Assembly (NCBI GenBank): GCA_021397835.1
Contig: JAJFZO010000658.1
Location: 2,239,501-2,303,500, forward strand
Direction: 5' to 3'
Length of the DNA: 64,000 nt
From: Moringa oleifera
Taxonomy: Eukaryota; Streptophyta; Magnoliopsida; Brassicales; Moringaceae
The notes beneath the pieces were generated by a model. It was not told where the DNA came from, searched no databases, and saw nothing but the letters and a program-made list of their open reading frames with translations. Position 1 is the first letter of the stretch, and each line of letters starts with the position of its first letter. Both the position numbers and the translations under genes were made by a program. Of this stretch, positions 48,334-60,186 are shown in pieces.

Positions 48334-51300
48334 CTCCCTTTCAAGAGACCTCGTTTTGACGAGTAGGAAAAGCAAAGGCCAGGTCTTGTTTTTTTTTTTT
48401 TTTTTTCTTTTTGAAATTGGGTGCATATTTCTTGTTTTGTGGATCACATAGGGTTCCTGGGTTTGCAAGAGGGGGAAAAACCCAACGAAATGGATACTTA
48501 AACATCTCTCATTATTGATAAATGGAATCTGGATTCCTATTTGCCAATGAAAAGTTGGCTCTGTTTGCCTGCATTTCATACTTAGACAAAGTAACTTTGC
48601 TTGTGAGTCAATAACACGGATTTTGTTTTGGCTGTTGCTACGGATTGTTTAGCACACGAGTAACTTAATTTCAAGTCTCCAGCTAAGTTTATCATTTCTT
48701 ATGTTTCTGTTATGGATTACCTATATTGTTTTGTAATTCAAGTATGAAGAACGCGATCTTGAGAAATTGGACATGATCATAGATTCCATAAACCTTATTA
48801 AGAAAGCAGAAATTAGTGGGTACGAGACAGAAGTAGCCACAAAGGAATGAAGGACGTTTGGTTAAAGACTGAACTCATGATTATCTTTAGATAGTTTGTT
48901 AATGGAGAATTGGAAATGAGAAGACTACTTATCCTTGGATTTTCCATGTCTAGGAACTGTGGATGGAGGTATTTCTTGGTAAAATAATTAAAAGTGATTT
49001 GACCTTGTTTGCAATTGATGAATTGGTTGGAGCCACGGGTTGACTTGCCATGACATGAGGAGTAAGAGGATGCAGTGGATGTTAGGAAGCATTAACTGGA
49101 CCTTGATGTGTTCATTAAAACAGCAAATTGATCATGTCTTTCAGTTTCTCTGCTAGGTTAGCACATTTCTTGGAGATGAAATTTCTTTTATGCCCATTCC
49201 TTTTCTAGATTAGTGATTGGAAGCTAATTGATTGTTGACTGTCAATGCATATTGCATATTTTGCCTCACCTACTTTAAGGTTATCGGTTAACTTGTGATC
49301 TGTTGTCATTCAGTCGGTGTCTTATGTATTGCAATGGAAAAATTTAGGAGTTTCACGTTTGTTTTTGGCAAGTTGCAATAGATATGTAAGGGCAATAGTC
49401 ATGTAGCAAAGTTTTCTACAGATTTCATCAGCCTCACTGGCTGTGATTATGAAGACTCGTGGTCTCATCTGAATTAATTCTTTGTGTCATCGAGTGCATA
49501 CTCACTTTCTTCAGGTGCTTATTGTGAATCATTTGCTGGGTATCCCCTTCTATAATTTCTTTTGGAGCTCTGGAATAGGTAGGGGCACCATGGACTCCTA
49601 AGACACTTGCATTCTTTTCCTGTTACATGATCCCAAGCTGAACTTGATGTAGAATTCAATCAGTTTGCTTCATATATATCCTTTTCAGTCATTCAACTTT
49701 GTTTACAGTTATTCCTTCTGATATTATGCTTTATTTCTTTGGTCAGTCATACTACACTATGCCTTTCCTGATAACTTTCCATTGCTTACACCCATTTATG
49801 TGTTCACTATTCATCGTTAGGATTAGGCTGCTAGCCAGTAATTTACAGTTTGGGTTTGTTCAAATGGTTGGTTAGTTGGTGGAATTGTGAATCTGTACTT
49901 GCAAGCATTCTCCATGCCTTCCTTGCTTCCTTATTTTACCAATCTTGGGTTGTCCAAATTGTAAGCTTCATGTTGTTGAAGGCCAGAGCAGAGCTCGCCA
50001 GAGCTTTCTCCCTCTTTTGATAAACTACTCCTGATAGGAGAAGGAGAGGCTTTATGCATTATGATATCTCTATTTTTCGGTATAAGCAGCCAAAGTGGGT
50101 GTGGCTTCGCGATATTATATGATTTCAATCCTCCAAAACAAGTTGGCTGACCTAATAATTGAATGAAAATTTAGTATCTTTGGACTTAGGGCATGCCAGA
50201 ATTAAGTTATTTGATCTGGGGTATGAATGTTGGATGGTTACCGAAGCATGCGGTACCTAATCTTGAATCTCAATGGCTGCTGGATCATGTGCTATTGGAC
50301 GCATGTTAAGCTGGCCTTGAGACCATTTATATTTTTTTATTTGGGCTTTGAGTATGGGCCTGTAGTACGGAAGCTCGAATTCAGAACACTTGTTTGTTAA
50401 TGTTAGTTGATAATGTTTTGGATTTCGAAATAGTTTAATTCACAATATTTTGAAATATCAATATATTATATTGAGGAAGAGAAAGGTTTAAAGCATTAGA
50501 AGAAGGGACAGATTCAAAATTTGATGATAGTAGTAAATTGAAATGTAAAGGTTTTATAAAAATTTTGATGTTTATTATCAAATAAGTCCTGTTTCAAAAG
50601 GGACATGTTAGTTATAAATATGAAGTAACAAAAAAGATTGAAATAATTTTGATGTTTAATGCTATCAGCAATCACTATTATGGGTTGGAGTATTTTTATT
50701 TTTTTAAATGTAATAACAATTTGAGTATAAAATATTTTTAGAAATTTTAAGAAATTATTAAATAAAAATTTACAAATTTACAGACGTGAAAATAGGCCAA
50801 TAGTTTATGCATGTTGAAGTTAAATGGCATGAATCTTTCTTTCTCTATCAAGAAAGGGTCAGATGGCAGAGAAAAGCATAATAAAAAAGGAAATAGATGA
50901 AGAAAGCATAAATAGAATAAAAGAAAAGGGGAGAGAGTGCAAAATTAGGACTCAGAATTTTTTATTGTTAGAGATTTCAAAGTTTATTAAACCACTAAAG
51001 CCATTTCCAACAAGACGGCAAACGTCAAATTGACGTTGTATTCGATGAAAAAAAACACTCCAAAGTAAAGTGACGATTGGCTGGTGGTTTCTGACCACAC
51101 AAACTTTCCCAAAGTATCACATTTGTGGTCCGTAAACAAATGGGGATCATCCGTCAGCTTTCTCGTCCATTCACCACCTGCCATCAGATTCACTCGATTC
51201 CTATAAAGCTTTGGTTCGGTATTCTTTATTTAGTGGCTGTCGCACCACTTAAAATTAAAATTAACGTGGCTCACACCATGAAGATGTTTTCCATTAAGTA

Positions 51301-51949
51301 GAAGCCACACGGTCACAGCCCTATGCTTTCCCATCTTACACTCAACCCAATTTGGAAGAAAAACAACACTTGCTAATGGGAATCGATTAGCTTCATTTCA
51401 TCGGTATATAGCTGGTTCCAGGTCGCTATGCCGTGCTGGGCTGTACTTCCTAAAGTCAGAGTTGTTCCAGACTCGGCGCCGCTTCAACAACACAATTGTT
51501 TGAGTCTCTTTCAAATCAAAAAACTGATGGTAATTGAAAATTTAATTAAAATAAATAATTACTATATATTTTTCATATTAATATAATAAATTATAAACAT
51601 CATTTAAAAAGATGAACGCACCTCTAGTCAACCTAATCTGAATTTTGTCAACCGAACTTGGTTCTCAAACAGCAAAGAAGATACTGAGGAAGTGATCCTT
51701 CCTGATGATATTGCTTAAATTGATTTATAATACAAAATCTGTACATATATTGGGACAAGAACCTGGGCACCTTTCCCCCTCCCTTTCCTGTCCTTCAATC
51801 TTTCCTTCATGTTCAAGTGAACATCATGGAGACGGTTTAAAAATAATCCATGCTCCCAACTTAACCAGAGGATCTCCTCCTCTTCATCTAACCAGATGTG
51901 GAATAACACACAAACAGGACTTGCAATATGCAAATAGTTCTGAGGATGA
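48334..51949. other. intergenic between two convergent genes
   Basis: No protein gene supported. The first 2 kb (48340-50340) has moderate, transcript-like base composition with T-rich stretches and could be a long or spliced 3' region of the small gene, or a non-coding RNA. From 50400 to 50990 it is AT-rich. 51000-51500 is GC-richer, with a palindrome at 51021-51037, but has no convincing frame. 51700-51949 is the 3' flank of the MFS transporter gene. Confidence 0.45.
51021..51037. promoter_or_regulatory. 17-bp palindrome with two TGACGT-type cores
   Basis: AACGTCAAATTGACGTT is a perfect inverted repeat of 8-base arms around one central base. Each arm contains TTGACGT, which combines the W-box core TTGAC and the as-1/TGA-factor core TGACG. 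It lies between two convergent genes, where no known promoter is expected. Confidence 0.35.
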
Positions 51950-53610
51950 CTACACATCCAGTGCGGCTGCTGGGAGAGATCTTGCTGTAGGCCTTTCTTG
52001 GGACCTTGACTCAGAAATCTTATCAGCAATCTCAGACACGATCAGCCTGGTAAGCAGCAGCCCTGCTATCAGAGCTGCTCCCATCAACATTGTGAAAACT
52101 GCACTCCAGCTCTTGGCAGATATATAACCTGTTAGAAGTGGCCCGATTGCAGCTCCAACAGAGCCAGTTCCATCTATGATTGCTGTAACAGTTGCCAATG
52201 CTCTTGAGTTCCCTTTTAGTGAACTGTGAGTACCCAAGTCAGCTGAGACCGCTGTGGTTATAAGGGCATAAGGCCCGTTCACGAACATGCCAGTGATGAA
52301 CATAAGGGCTACGTTCATGACAAAGGAAACATGTCCATAACTCCGGTAGAAGTATAGAGCAGGAATAGCACAATACATGAAACTTGCAGCTGTTATAGCT
52401 CTGGCATCAAGGCGATCGGATATGTGGCCGGCAAGAATACCTCCCACCACCCCGCCAACGTCGAACAATGTTGATAAGTTTCCAGCAGTCTCACTGGATA
52501 AATACTGCCCCTCTATGGCTGCAAGATTGATGAATGTAAATCAGAATCTATTACAGATGTAATTGGGATTGATCAGCAAATTAAAGAATGTAAAAGGAAA
52601 TAAGTGAAATTACCTGTGTGGCTAACATAGAAAGGAAGCCAATACAAAAATGTATAAGCAACCAATTTGGCGAAGAATAGGCACAAAGCAAAGGATGCAA
52701 CTCCAGGAATTTTCCATGCTTCTAAAAATCCTACAGCATTTTCTTTCATTTTTGTCTCTGAGCTCAAGAGAGACTCTGTTACTCCAATTTTCTTGGGTGA
52801 ACAGGATTCACCTTCATTTCTATCAGCTCCAACAGACTCAGGACTAACAGGCAACAAAAGGAAAACTACCAAGCCGATGAAAGCAATCATGAGACCAGGC
52901 GCGACAAAGGACCAACCCCATCCATATCTCAATAATGCAGCAGCGATCAGAGAGCCTGTAATGTTCCCAACAGATGTGTGGGCATTCCATATACCCATGA
53001 TCAACCCTCTCTTCCGCTTACCAAACCAGTTACCAACCACTGCAACAACTGAGGGCCATCCGGTTGATTGACATAAACCAGCAAGCATTTGCAATATGAG
53101 GAAGTAGTAAAAACTATGGATGTTTGCCCAGTATCCAACTCCAAAGAGTGAAGTAAACAAACCAGTACCGACCATTCCTACTGTTAAAAATATCCGCAAG
53201 TTCATTCTGTCGCCCAGGTGTCCCGAGAAATACATCCCCAGTGCATATATCAAGAGGAAGGCAACGTCAAGTTCTCCAAGCAAAGCCGTTCCATTTGATC
53301 CATTAAATGGGGCCCAGCCATCTCCAAGCCTCCATGAAAGTCCCCTGCTTTGAGCTGGTTCTTGTAGGTAAGTTGCTCTCCAAAGGAAGAACTTCAAGCC
53401 CACATCCGATGACTGGGGATCAAGAGTACTCTTGACAATGCTGGTTGTTTTCCGCGTAGCATGGTAACTAGTGTATGCCAAAAAGGTTACGATCAAGACA
53501 AGGGCTTGGTGAGTTTTATAGGAAAGTTTGGATTGCTTAATGTACTCCAAGTATCTAATCCCAGGGGGCTTGCTGTAACTCTCAGGCACCGATTCCGATA
53601 GTGAACCCAT
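51950..53610 (-). CDS. G3Pp1: glycerol-3-phosphate transporter-like MFS permease
   Basis: Two coding exons, 52614-53610 and 51950-52518, encode 521 residues. This is a major-facilitator protein of the organophosphate:phosphate antiporter type (SLC37/GlpT-like), with about 12 membrane helices. Family blocks include [18 protein letters not shown] near residue 45, the cytosolic loop [19 protein letters not shown] after helix 5, and [20 protein letters not shown] in the second half. A variable hydrophilic loop (about residues 275-310) separates the two six-helix halves. Plant members are annotated as glycerol-3-phosphate permeases and several are induced by phosphate starvation. Transport substrate and membrane here are inferred. 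A 5' untranslated intron is likely (about 53666-54484), with a leader exon at about 54485-54600. Three P1BS sites lie upstream. Confidence 0.93.
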
Positions 53611-54484
53611 GTATTGATTCTGGCTCTCAGAAACAGTAGAAGGGGAAGGTGGGACTCAACTTCCTCTGATGCAACAAAAGAGCAAGCTGGAAAACATACC
53701 AAACAACAATGGCTGCAAGTTAGGCTATGTTAGGCTCAAATAAATCAAAAAATCCAGATGAAGTAACTGACTATTAGTCCATAAACACAAAAGATATTTC
53801 AATCTATGAAGAAGTTAGAGCTGCTTATCTAACAAGATAAGTCATATGATGGAAAACAACTCATCTATTAATATATATCTATACAGACGTGTGTATATGT
53901 ATACATAAGTATAAATTAGAAACGCCCAACAAATAAAAGAACCTTCCAGAGTTCCTGAAACTGAGAGAAGGAAGCTCTCAAAACATCACTATGTGGTATC
54001 CCACGCATCATTCGTTATCAGAGCATCGATAACTTCCCACTTGGGTCGTATAAAATTGATCGGGAAAAGAAGGCAACAAGTGATCGAAACCATGAAACAT
54101 AAGCCTTCTAATCGCCGATCAATCGTCAAATCGCTTTCTTCAAACACAAAGCATTAAAACTCACGAAACTGCTAGAATTTTTTTATAGAAAAGTGAAAGT
54201 TAAGAATTAAAGTTACTTGGTGGCTCTAAGAGCAACTAATCAACAATCAAAAGCGAGATAAAACTTTCCATAAATTGACCTTTCAACAAAACAACCCTTG
54301 AACAAAATTTACTCCTTCGGGATGTTTCATAGGCGAAACTCAGAATAACACCACAGGAAAGAGCGAAAAAAAAAATCGAAAATCGACAACAGAATCAACC
54401 AAAGAAGCGGAGTCGAAGACAATCAGACTCGAATCAGAACGCCTACGAAATAAGAAGCATTAAAACTAACACTACAAAGCATAC

Positions 54485-54600
54485 CTCTTGCTTTAGCAGC
54501 TCTTCAGAAGAGCTTCGACCTCAATTCGTCTCTCCAAGAACTCCCACTTCCTCTAACTCTAAAACCTCTCCCTCTGTCTCCTCTCCCTTCTCGGTCTGCT
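54485..54600 (-). other. probable 5' untranslated exon of the G3P transporter gene
   Basis: A CT-rich stretch on the minus strand ends at a good donor (AAGAG before GTATGC at 54484). A matching acceptor (TTGCATCAG) lies 55 bases upstream of the start codon, at exon edge 53665. This layout of a leader exon plus one intron of about 0.8 kb is common in this gene family. The upstream limit is approximate. Confidence 0.5.
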
Positions 54601-55234
54601 GACAAAAGAAAACGCTGCGGGTTTGGCGCTGCAACGGGACCATTCTTAAGCTTCACGTTAATAATAATTTAAAGGCCTGAAATACCCACCATGCCCATAT
54701 TTACCCTCTCGGCCTCTTCAGCACTAGTTAGAACACTACAAAGACTTACTTTTCCAAATTTGCCCCAAGAATACAAGTTGACCACATTGCCCTGCAATTA
54801 TACAGTTTTTTATTAATATATGGGGGGAAAACAAAAAATAAAGGTAATTTCCTTTTCCCTTCATTCTCCTATTAGGTTTTGGTGAGTGAGGGTAAAAATG
54901 GAATATAAAGTTTTGATCGATGGGAAGTCCTTTGTAACAGATGACATTACAGGATCAATAATTAAATTGGTTCCACCACTGTTATGAAGTTTGGTTTCTA
55001 ACTTAGTTTATTTAAAATTTGGAAAGGTCACAGCCGTTGATCTGCTTTGTGTCAAAGTCTGATAAGGTATCCTGATCCCTGTGGCTCTCCACTGTTGACT
55101 AACGCTTGGAGAAGGGCAATATAGTAACACAGATAAAAAAACTCACCGCTTACCCTTTGAGCTGGCACGTGGGTATAAACGGAATTCCCTTAGTGGCCAC
55201 CCGAATTAATATAAAACACGCGGAGGGAAGAAAA

Positions 55235-55284
55235 GCATATTCGCATATCCAAAAGGAATTATCCCCATCGGGCAGCGTATATAC
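55235..55284. promoter_or_regulatory. three P1BS (PHR1-binding) sites
   Basis: GCATATTC (55235-55242) and GCATATCC (55243-55250) abut head to tail, and GTATATAC follows at 55277-55284. All fit GNATATNC, the P1BS element bound by PHR1-type MYB factors in phosphate-starvation promoters. They lie about 0.65 kb upstream of the presumed first exon of the G3P transporter gene. Family members of that gene are phosphate-starvation induced, so the match is meaningful; the regulation is inferred. Confidence 0.6.
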
Positions 55285-55889
55285 TCCTAAGTCAGCGAGG
55301 GACCCCCTGGCCCACTGGTCCCACGACGTGGCATCAAAACATTGATGACTTGGCGACACTCGTGGATGACGATTGAGGAATTTGGTGATGCGATGATTCG
55401 CACCCACGTCGCATGGAACACACTTGGCTCCCCTTGCCCAAAGTTTTTTGTCTTGAGTCAGGGTGCCCTGATGCTTAAGTGTAAAAGAGACATGGAGAAG
55501 GCACATAGAAATTTCCTCCTGTGGATTTTAGGGAGAGAGGGGTCCTACGGCATTAGGACACTTTTTGATTATTTTGGCTAATGATAAATCAGATTTTTGA
55601 TTCGTTGTTGTCTTTTGGGTCACCATTGGAGGGCGGTCCACTTTATCAACTTATCTGATTGATAGTACTGGTGAAATGAAGGACAAAGAGATGCACAATA
55701 ATTTTTGTTGTTCTTATCATGGAAAAAGATGAAGAGGCTAGAACTTCTAATTTCTAGCATTTTTTCTTTTTTAACAAAAAATAAAAAATGAAATGACGGG
55801 ACAAAATTTGTAAGTTCAGTACAGTTATCAATGGAGTTTGGATTCTTGCGCAAAAATAGAAAAGAATTGCATGAACATATTAAATTCTT

Positions 55890-55911
55890 ATATATATATA
55901 TATATATATAA
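55890..55911. repeat. (TA)n microsatellite
   Basis: About eleven TA units in AT-rich intergenic DNA. Confidence 0.85.
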
Positions 55912-57483
55912 TGAAATAAAAATAGGTCATGTTATTATTAGATTATGTATGAAAAATATCAAAAATGAAAGCATAATTGTGTACCGTCATGGTCCAAAAG
56001 GAATATTGTTTTGTTTACAATTAATTTATAGAGTAAAATACACCTTTTGTTGATTCAATAAATTTTGATTTTTTAATAATCAATTTAATGGGTGAAATGC
56101 ATCTTTTATGTAAATTAATTATTAACTTTATAATGGAAGAAATTGTTTTATCATATTAAATATATATTAATAAAATTATTAACATTATTATCCATAATTT
56201 TTAATTTAAAAATAAATTTAAAATTAACTAAAATATTAATTAATTATATAATTTTATAGCATAAAATTATAAAATAATTAAAAAATCATATTAACATAAA
56301 AAATAGTAATGCAACACTCACTAATCATAATGATATAGTTGATTTAATAAATGTAGCAAACAAACTTGATGATGATTTCAAACTCAAATTTTTTAAGAAA
56401 AAATTTATTAAAATAATCAAATTTGAATTAATATTTGAAAATAAAAATCACGCTTCGATTCAACATTAAAAAAATAGATAATTAAATCACAATTTTTTTA
56501 TTTTAACGAAACATACTAAAATTTAGTTTTATATGTTAATATTAAATATATACATATTTTATATTACAAACAAATTTAAAATATTGTTAATTTGTATTTT
56601 ACATTATAGAAGCTTATATTGAAATTAAATCATTTAGATAATGTAAACAAATGGAGATGAACTAATTTAAAGGTCACTTATTCATACGTGAATATGTGCG
56701 TGTGTGTATATATATGTATATACACACATATGTACATATATATATATACATATGAATGCATGTAGGGAACGTGACATAAGGAATGTCTATTGAATTATTT
56801 AAACTAGCATTAGATAGAGATAAACAATTGATTAATCGCGTGCTAAGCAGGCTTTGGTTTGGTGGCTAAAGTGGTGGGCTACATTCAAATGACAATGTGG
56901 TACAGTCTGTTCTATTTGAAAGAAAGCTGCCGGCTCAACTTGGCTTTTTGGTTTTAAAAAAGACTCAGTCATCAGTCAAGTGGGTTCAAACTTAAGCCGA
57001 CCTTGTAGAGTGCCTGTCTTGGTAAGAATTGGGGAAAAAAATGGGAGGTAGATACAATGAACGTGGGCAGACCATGTTGATTCTTTAAGAGCTAGTGGGT
57101 TCAAGGCCGACTTCTTGGTCCAAAAGAAAGTTTTTGAGTCCCTTGCAGACAGAAAGGGGACACAATGACATCTAGCCCTCGCCACACTGATGATGTTTTC
57201 AGTACGGACATGTGCTTCCATCCGTTTATCCGTGTACAGCATTCACTAAAAATTTCATAGATAAAGAGAATTTTGGGCCGGACCAGTGGGTTGCACCCAC
57301 AATAATCAGGAGCCGGTCTTTGACCCAAAGTTCCTTTGCGGAAGTAGCTATGCCTGCCTAAACAGCCCTGTCGATTGCCTCCAGGCAAAGCGGACAGCCT
57401 TCACATTCAACTGTCTCAAGTTAAAATCAGTAACAGCTCCCAGAGAAACAATACGATTGAAAATCATGACAGCGGAGGAAGGC

Positions 57484-57551
57484 AGCAGCAGAATTAACAT
57501 CAAAACTTCTTTATTAACATGTTTTCACGAGTTACACAACTTATTGCTGAT
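57484..57551. repeat. direct repeat copy 1 (partner at 58444-58512)
   Basis: About 68 bases beginning AGCAGCAGAATTAACATCAA are repeated with a handful of differences at 58444-58512. The partner lies in the likely 3' untranslated region of the small HSP gene, so this copy may be a stray duplicate of that region. Confidence 0.85.
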
Positions 57552-58177
57552 GTGCTTTTAGGCTGTTGGTAACAAGGATAATCTGCTTTTCCCTTAATTG
57601 ATAATACAGCCAGCTCCTTTTAGTTCCTTTTGCCTTTAGTACCATAATTTGATAAATGCTAGGATTTAATAGTCCATAATTTTTAAATTTTTTTAACAAG
57701 AACTAAAATATATGCATATAAATGCTATATACATAGCGCCAGCCCTTTACAACTATGGTGACAAATGGATTATGATTTCCACCAAATTTGAATATTTGAC
57801 CTCATTTACAAAATCTTGTAGTGTGTAATCTTGTTACTTGGCACATAAATTTTATGCCTTTAACTTCTATTATAAAGCTATGTGAAACATGAGGATATTG
57901 GAGCGTGAAGCTAATATGCACAATCCTTGTTTCAAAGGTGCCGGTTAAAGTTTGAAGTTCTTATTTCAATATTGGATGGCATCAGTTGCCACAGCCTTGT
58001 AGAACACATTGTTTTCAGCCTTGTAGAACACACTGGAAAACAATTTGGAAGTACACTATGGCTTCAAGTAATGAAATCTTGGATAATGTTAGGGTCTTTG
58101 AAATCTTCGTATCAATTTATGTCCACTAGTTTTAAGTTCTTAAACATGCCAGTCTTTCTTTACTTATTGGTATATGT

Positions 58178-58408
58178 TATGCGGAATATGCAAAGCATGA
58201 TCCAGAAACAACGGAAGAAACTGAAAAGAACTTCGCGGAGCTACTGACAGAAGAGCTGAAGGTCCGCGAAGCTGAAGCGTTGGAAAAACAGCGACGCGAT
58301 CACATTGCCCTACTTGAAGCTAAGAAGATAACGTCACAGTATCGTACAAGTGTAATTCAGGTTTGGAAACCTGTGAAGAAGCTAGGGAAAATGCACAAGC
58401 AGCTCTAG
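58178..58408 (+). pseudogene. possible coding remnant, charged helical
   Basis: A 76-codon open stretch without a proper start reads as a strongly charged helix (TEETEKNFAELLTEELKVRE, then EALEKQRRDHIALLEAKKI). Near its end the next frame continues with a similar style (GLETCEEARENAQAALGNN), which suggests a frameshift in a decayed coiled-coil coding sequence. Many plant transposon-derived proteins have such regions, but I cannot name the family. Confidence 0.3.
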
Positions 58409-58443
58409 GAAACAATCTGTTAACTGCTCACGATGTTAAAAAC

Positions 58444-58512
58444 AGCAGCAGAATTAATATCAAAACTTCTTGATTAACATGTTTTTACGAGTTTACACAA
58501 CTTATTACTGAC
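58444..58512. repeat. direct repeat copy 2 (partner at 57484-57551)
   Basis: Second copy of the 68-base repeat, about 110 bases beyond the stop codon of the small HSP gene and probably part of its 3' untranslated region. Confidence 0.85.
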
Positions 58513-58620
58513 GTAACTGCTCAACATGTTACAAACGAGGTAAAATACACAAGACTCCCTCTTTTAAGGACGAGAGGGGAAGACACACCCATGAACCCGA
58601 AATTGAGGATCTACACCAAA

Positions 58621-59987
58621 TCAGTTAACCTCGATTTGGCGGACATCAATCCTCTCCTCCTCCTTAACCTTGGGCACCACCACCTTCAGCACACCATTCT
58701 TCATCTCTGCCTTGATCTTATCAGTCATGTAAAGCTTCTCAGGCAAATCGATTCTACTGGTATACCTCCTGCCACTGTCCTCATCACCTTCCTCTTTGGC
58801 TCCTTCGCCTCTGATGATCAGAGTGTTCTGTTCCACAGTAACTTTGACATCCTCCTTGCTGAGTCCTGGCATGTCGATCCGCAGGCTCAGCGCATCGTCA
58901 GTCTCTTTTGCGTCCCAGCCTCGGCGAAGTCCAGCTCCCACGCCTCGTGAGGCAGCCAGGAGAGGGTTGTCCATGAATTGGTCCATCAGATTCAGGACCT
59001 GGCTCAGGCTCCTCGTTGGTGAAAATGGATCAAACACATCTGCAAGTAACACGTTTCAAGGAAGATTAAGAGCTCCTCTGACATATGCTTATTTTCCTCA
59101 CGAGGCATTACATACCACGTAACACGTTTCAAGGAAGGTTAAGAACTCATCCGGCATATGCTTATTTTCTCTAACAAACACTACATATCAACACAACAAA
59201 TTCTGCCAAAAAACCCCCAAAAGAAAAACAGAGCGTGCGACTAATCGACTAGAGCCCCGAGCGGAAGAGCTTTACCCTCTCCTCCCCAAGAAACAGAGAG
59301 CAAAACAAAGACAAGGTTACAGAAAGATCCCATAATACACAGTTCTTAGGACGATAAGACAAATGCAAACATATCTTATATGACATTAATTACCAATTCA
59401 ATAGACACAGAAGCAATATTAATCATCAAGTGCGAATGAAAATGTAGTATTTTGTTACTCATTGTTTCAGCACATTTGACAGTAACATGTATTAATTTCA
59501 TAATTGAGTGTGTCATAGAACTCGCAACTAAGACGAACATAGTCTTCAATTCACTTATTCGAAAGAACAAACTGTTGCAAAGAGAAACAGAGTGAGCGTT
59601 AATTTCCCGCTCCTAAAAGCCATGCTCTATTTTTGTGTCCCCCTTAGTGTCACCGTGAGAACACAATACAAAACATCGAGTCACGTTCCATATATCAGCA
59701 ACGAAACTAAACACCAGTATAGGAAACAACGCAGAGAACACACTCTCGTAAAATGGGATGAGAAGACGACTACCTGAGTAGAAATCATCACGGCGGCGAG
59801 AGACAGAGCTATCGGAACGGCGGTAGTGGTCAACAGCACGGTCGTCGTCACCATCGAAGTCGCGCACCGTGTTGGTGTTGAACAGCCGAGAGGCCGGTGC
59901 AGCTGTGGCTACCGGACGTATCACGCGCAGAGACCTCGGGACAAGGTTGGACGATACAACTTTCTTGAGAGCCAGAGAAGACGCCAT
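58621..59987 (-). CDS. HSP23.6: mitochondrial small heat-shock protein (HSP23.6-like)
   Basis: Two exons, 59774-59987 and 58621-59039, give 210 residues. The N-terminus ([20 protein letters not shown], rich in Ser, Arg and Val, no acids) is a mitochondrial targeting sequence ending near [12 protein letters not shown]. An alpha-crystallin domain spans about residues 108-203, with the family signature [14 protein letters not shown]-terminal I-x-V anchor (RQIEV) serves oligomer assembly. The single intron at this place fits the organellar sHSP class. The protein should hold unfolded mitochondrial matrix proteins during heat stress. A heat-shock element and TATA-like box lie upstream. The intron contains a 73-bp tandem duplication. 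Confidence 0.93.
59049..59195. repeat. 73-bp imperfect tandem duplication in the sHSP intron
   Basis: Two neighbouring copies, each starting ACACGTTTCAAGGAAG and including CATATGCTTATTTTC, offset by 73 bases and differing at roughly a tenth of positions. Both lie inside the intron 59040-59773, next to its 3' end. Confidence 0.85.
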
Positions 59988-60077
59988 TGGTTGGTTTGAC
60001 TGCTAATAACAAACAGAGACGAAAAGCACAGAACTTCGCACACTCTTCACGATTAACACCGTTAGAAGATGAACGGA

Positions 60078-60086
60078 TTATATAGA
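60078..60086 (-). promoter_or_regulatory. TATA box of the sHSP gene
   Basis: The minus strand reads CTATATAAT about 90 bases upstream of the start codon, between the heat-shock elements and the coding region. Position and sequence fit a plant heat-shock promoter. Confidence 0.7.
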
Positions 60087-60135
60087 GGAGTGGGGAAGCC
60101 TGGAAGGTGCTAGACTGCTGGCGCGGAGATAAAGA

Positions 60136-60179
60136 GAATGTTCCAGAAAGATACATTTTCCCTATAGATAGTTCTGGAA
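60136..60179 (-). promoter_or_regulatory. heat-shock elements
   Basis: GAATGTTCCAGAA at 60136-60148 is a perfect three-unit element (GAA, TTC, GAA with two-base spacers). TTCTGGAA at 60172-60179 adds two more units. Both lie 50-100 bases upstream of the TATA box of the small HSP gene, the usual place for heat-shock factor binding. Confidence 0.8.
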
Positions 60180-60186
60180 GGACAGC

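Larger units (their letters stand above)
55285..58620. other. intergenic with repeat fragments
   Basis: No intact gene. A (TA)n run lies at 55890-55911 and AT-rich sequence continues to about 56850, including a TA/CA/TG-rich patch at 56698-56756. A block of moderate GC at about 56850-57470 looks like old transposon or duplicated DNA but has no identifiable frame. A direct repeat pair and a possible coding remnant are given as separate entries. 58440-58620 is probably the 3' untranslated region of the small HSP gene. Confidence 0.5.

Noticed and set aside
50987..51193. 68-codon minus-strand frame in the 51-kb intergenic patch
   Set aside because: No similarity and no supporting gene signals; the palindrome in it is noted separately.
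56863..56990. Box A-like TGGCTAAAGTGG and box B-like GGGTTCAAAC, suggesting a SINE or tRNA-derived element
   Set aside because: The boxes are about 120 bases apart, too far for a normal pol III promoter, and no cloverleaf or poly-T end was seen.
58245..58265. Sequence resembling the start of miR156 (TGACAGAAGAG)
   Set aside because: Only the first 11 bases fit; the rest differs and no foldback partner was found.
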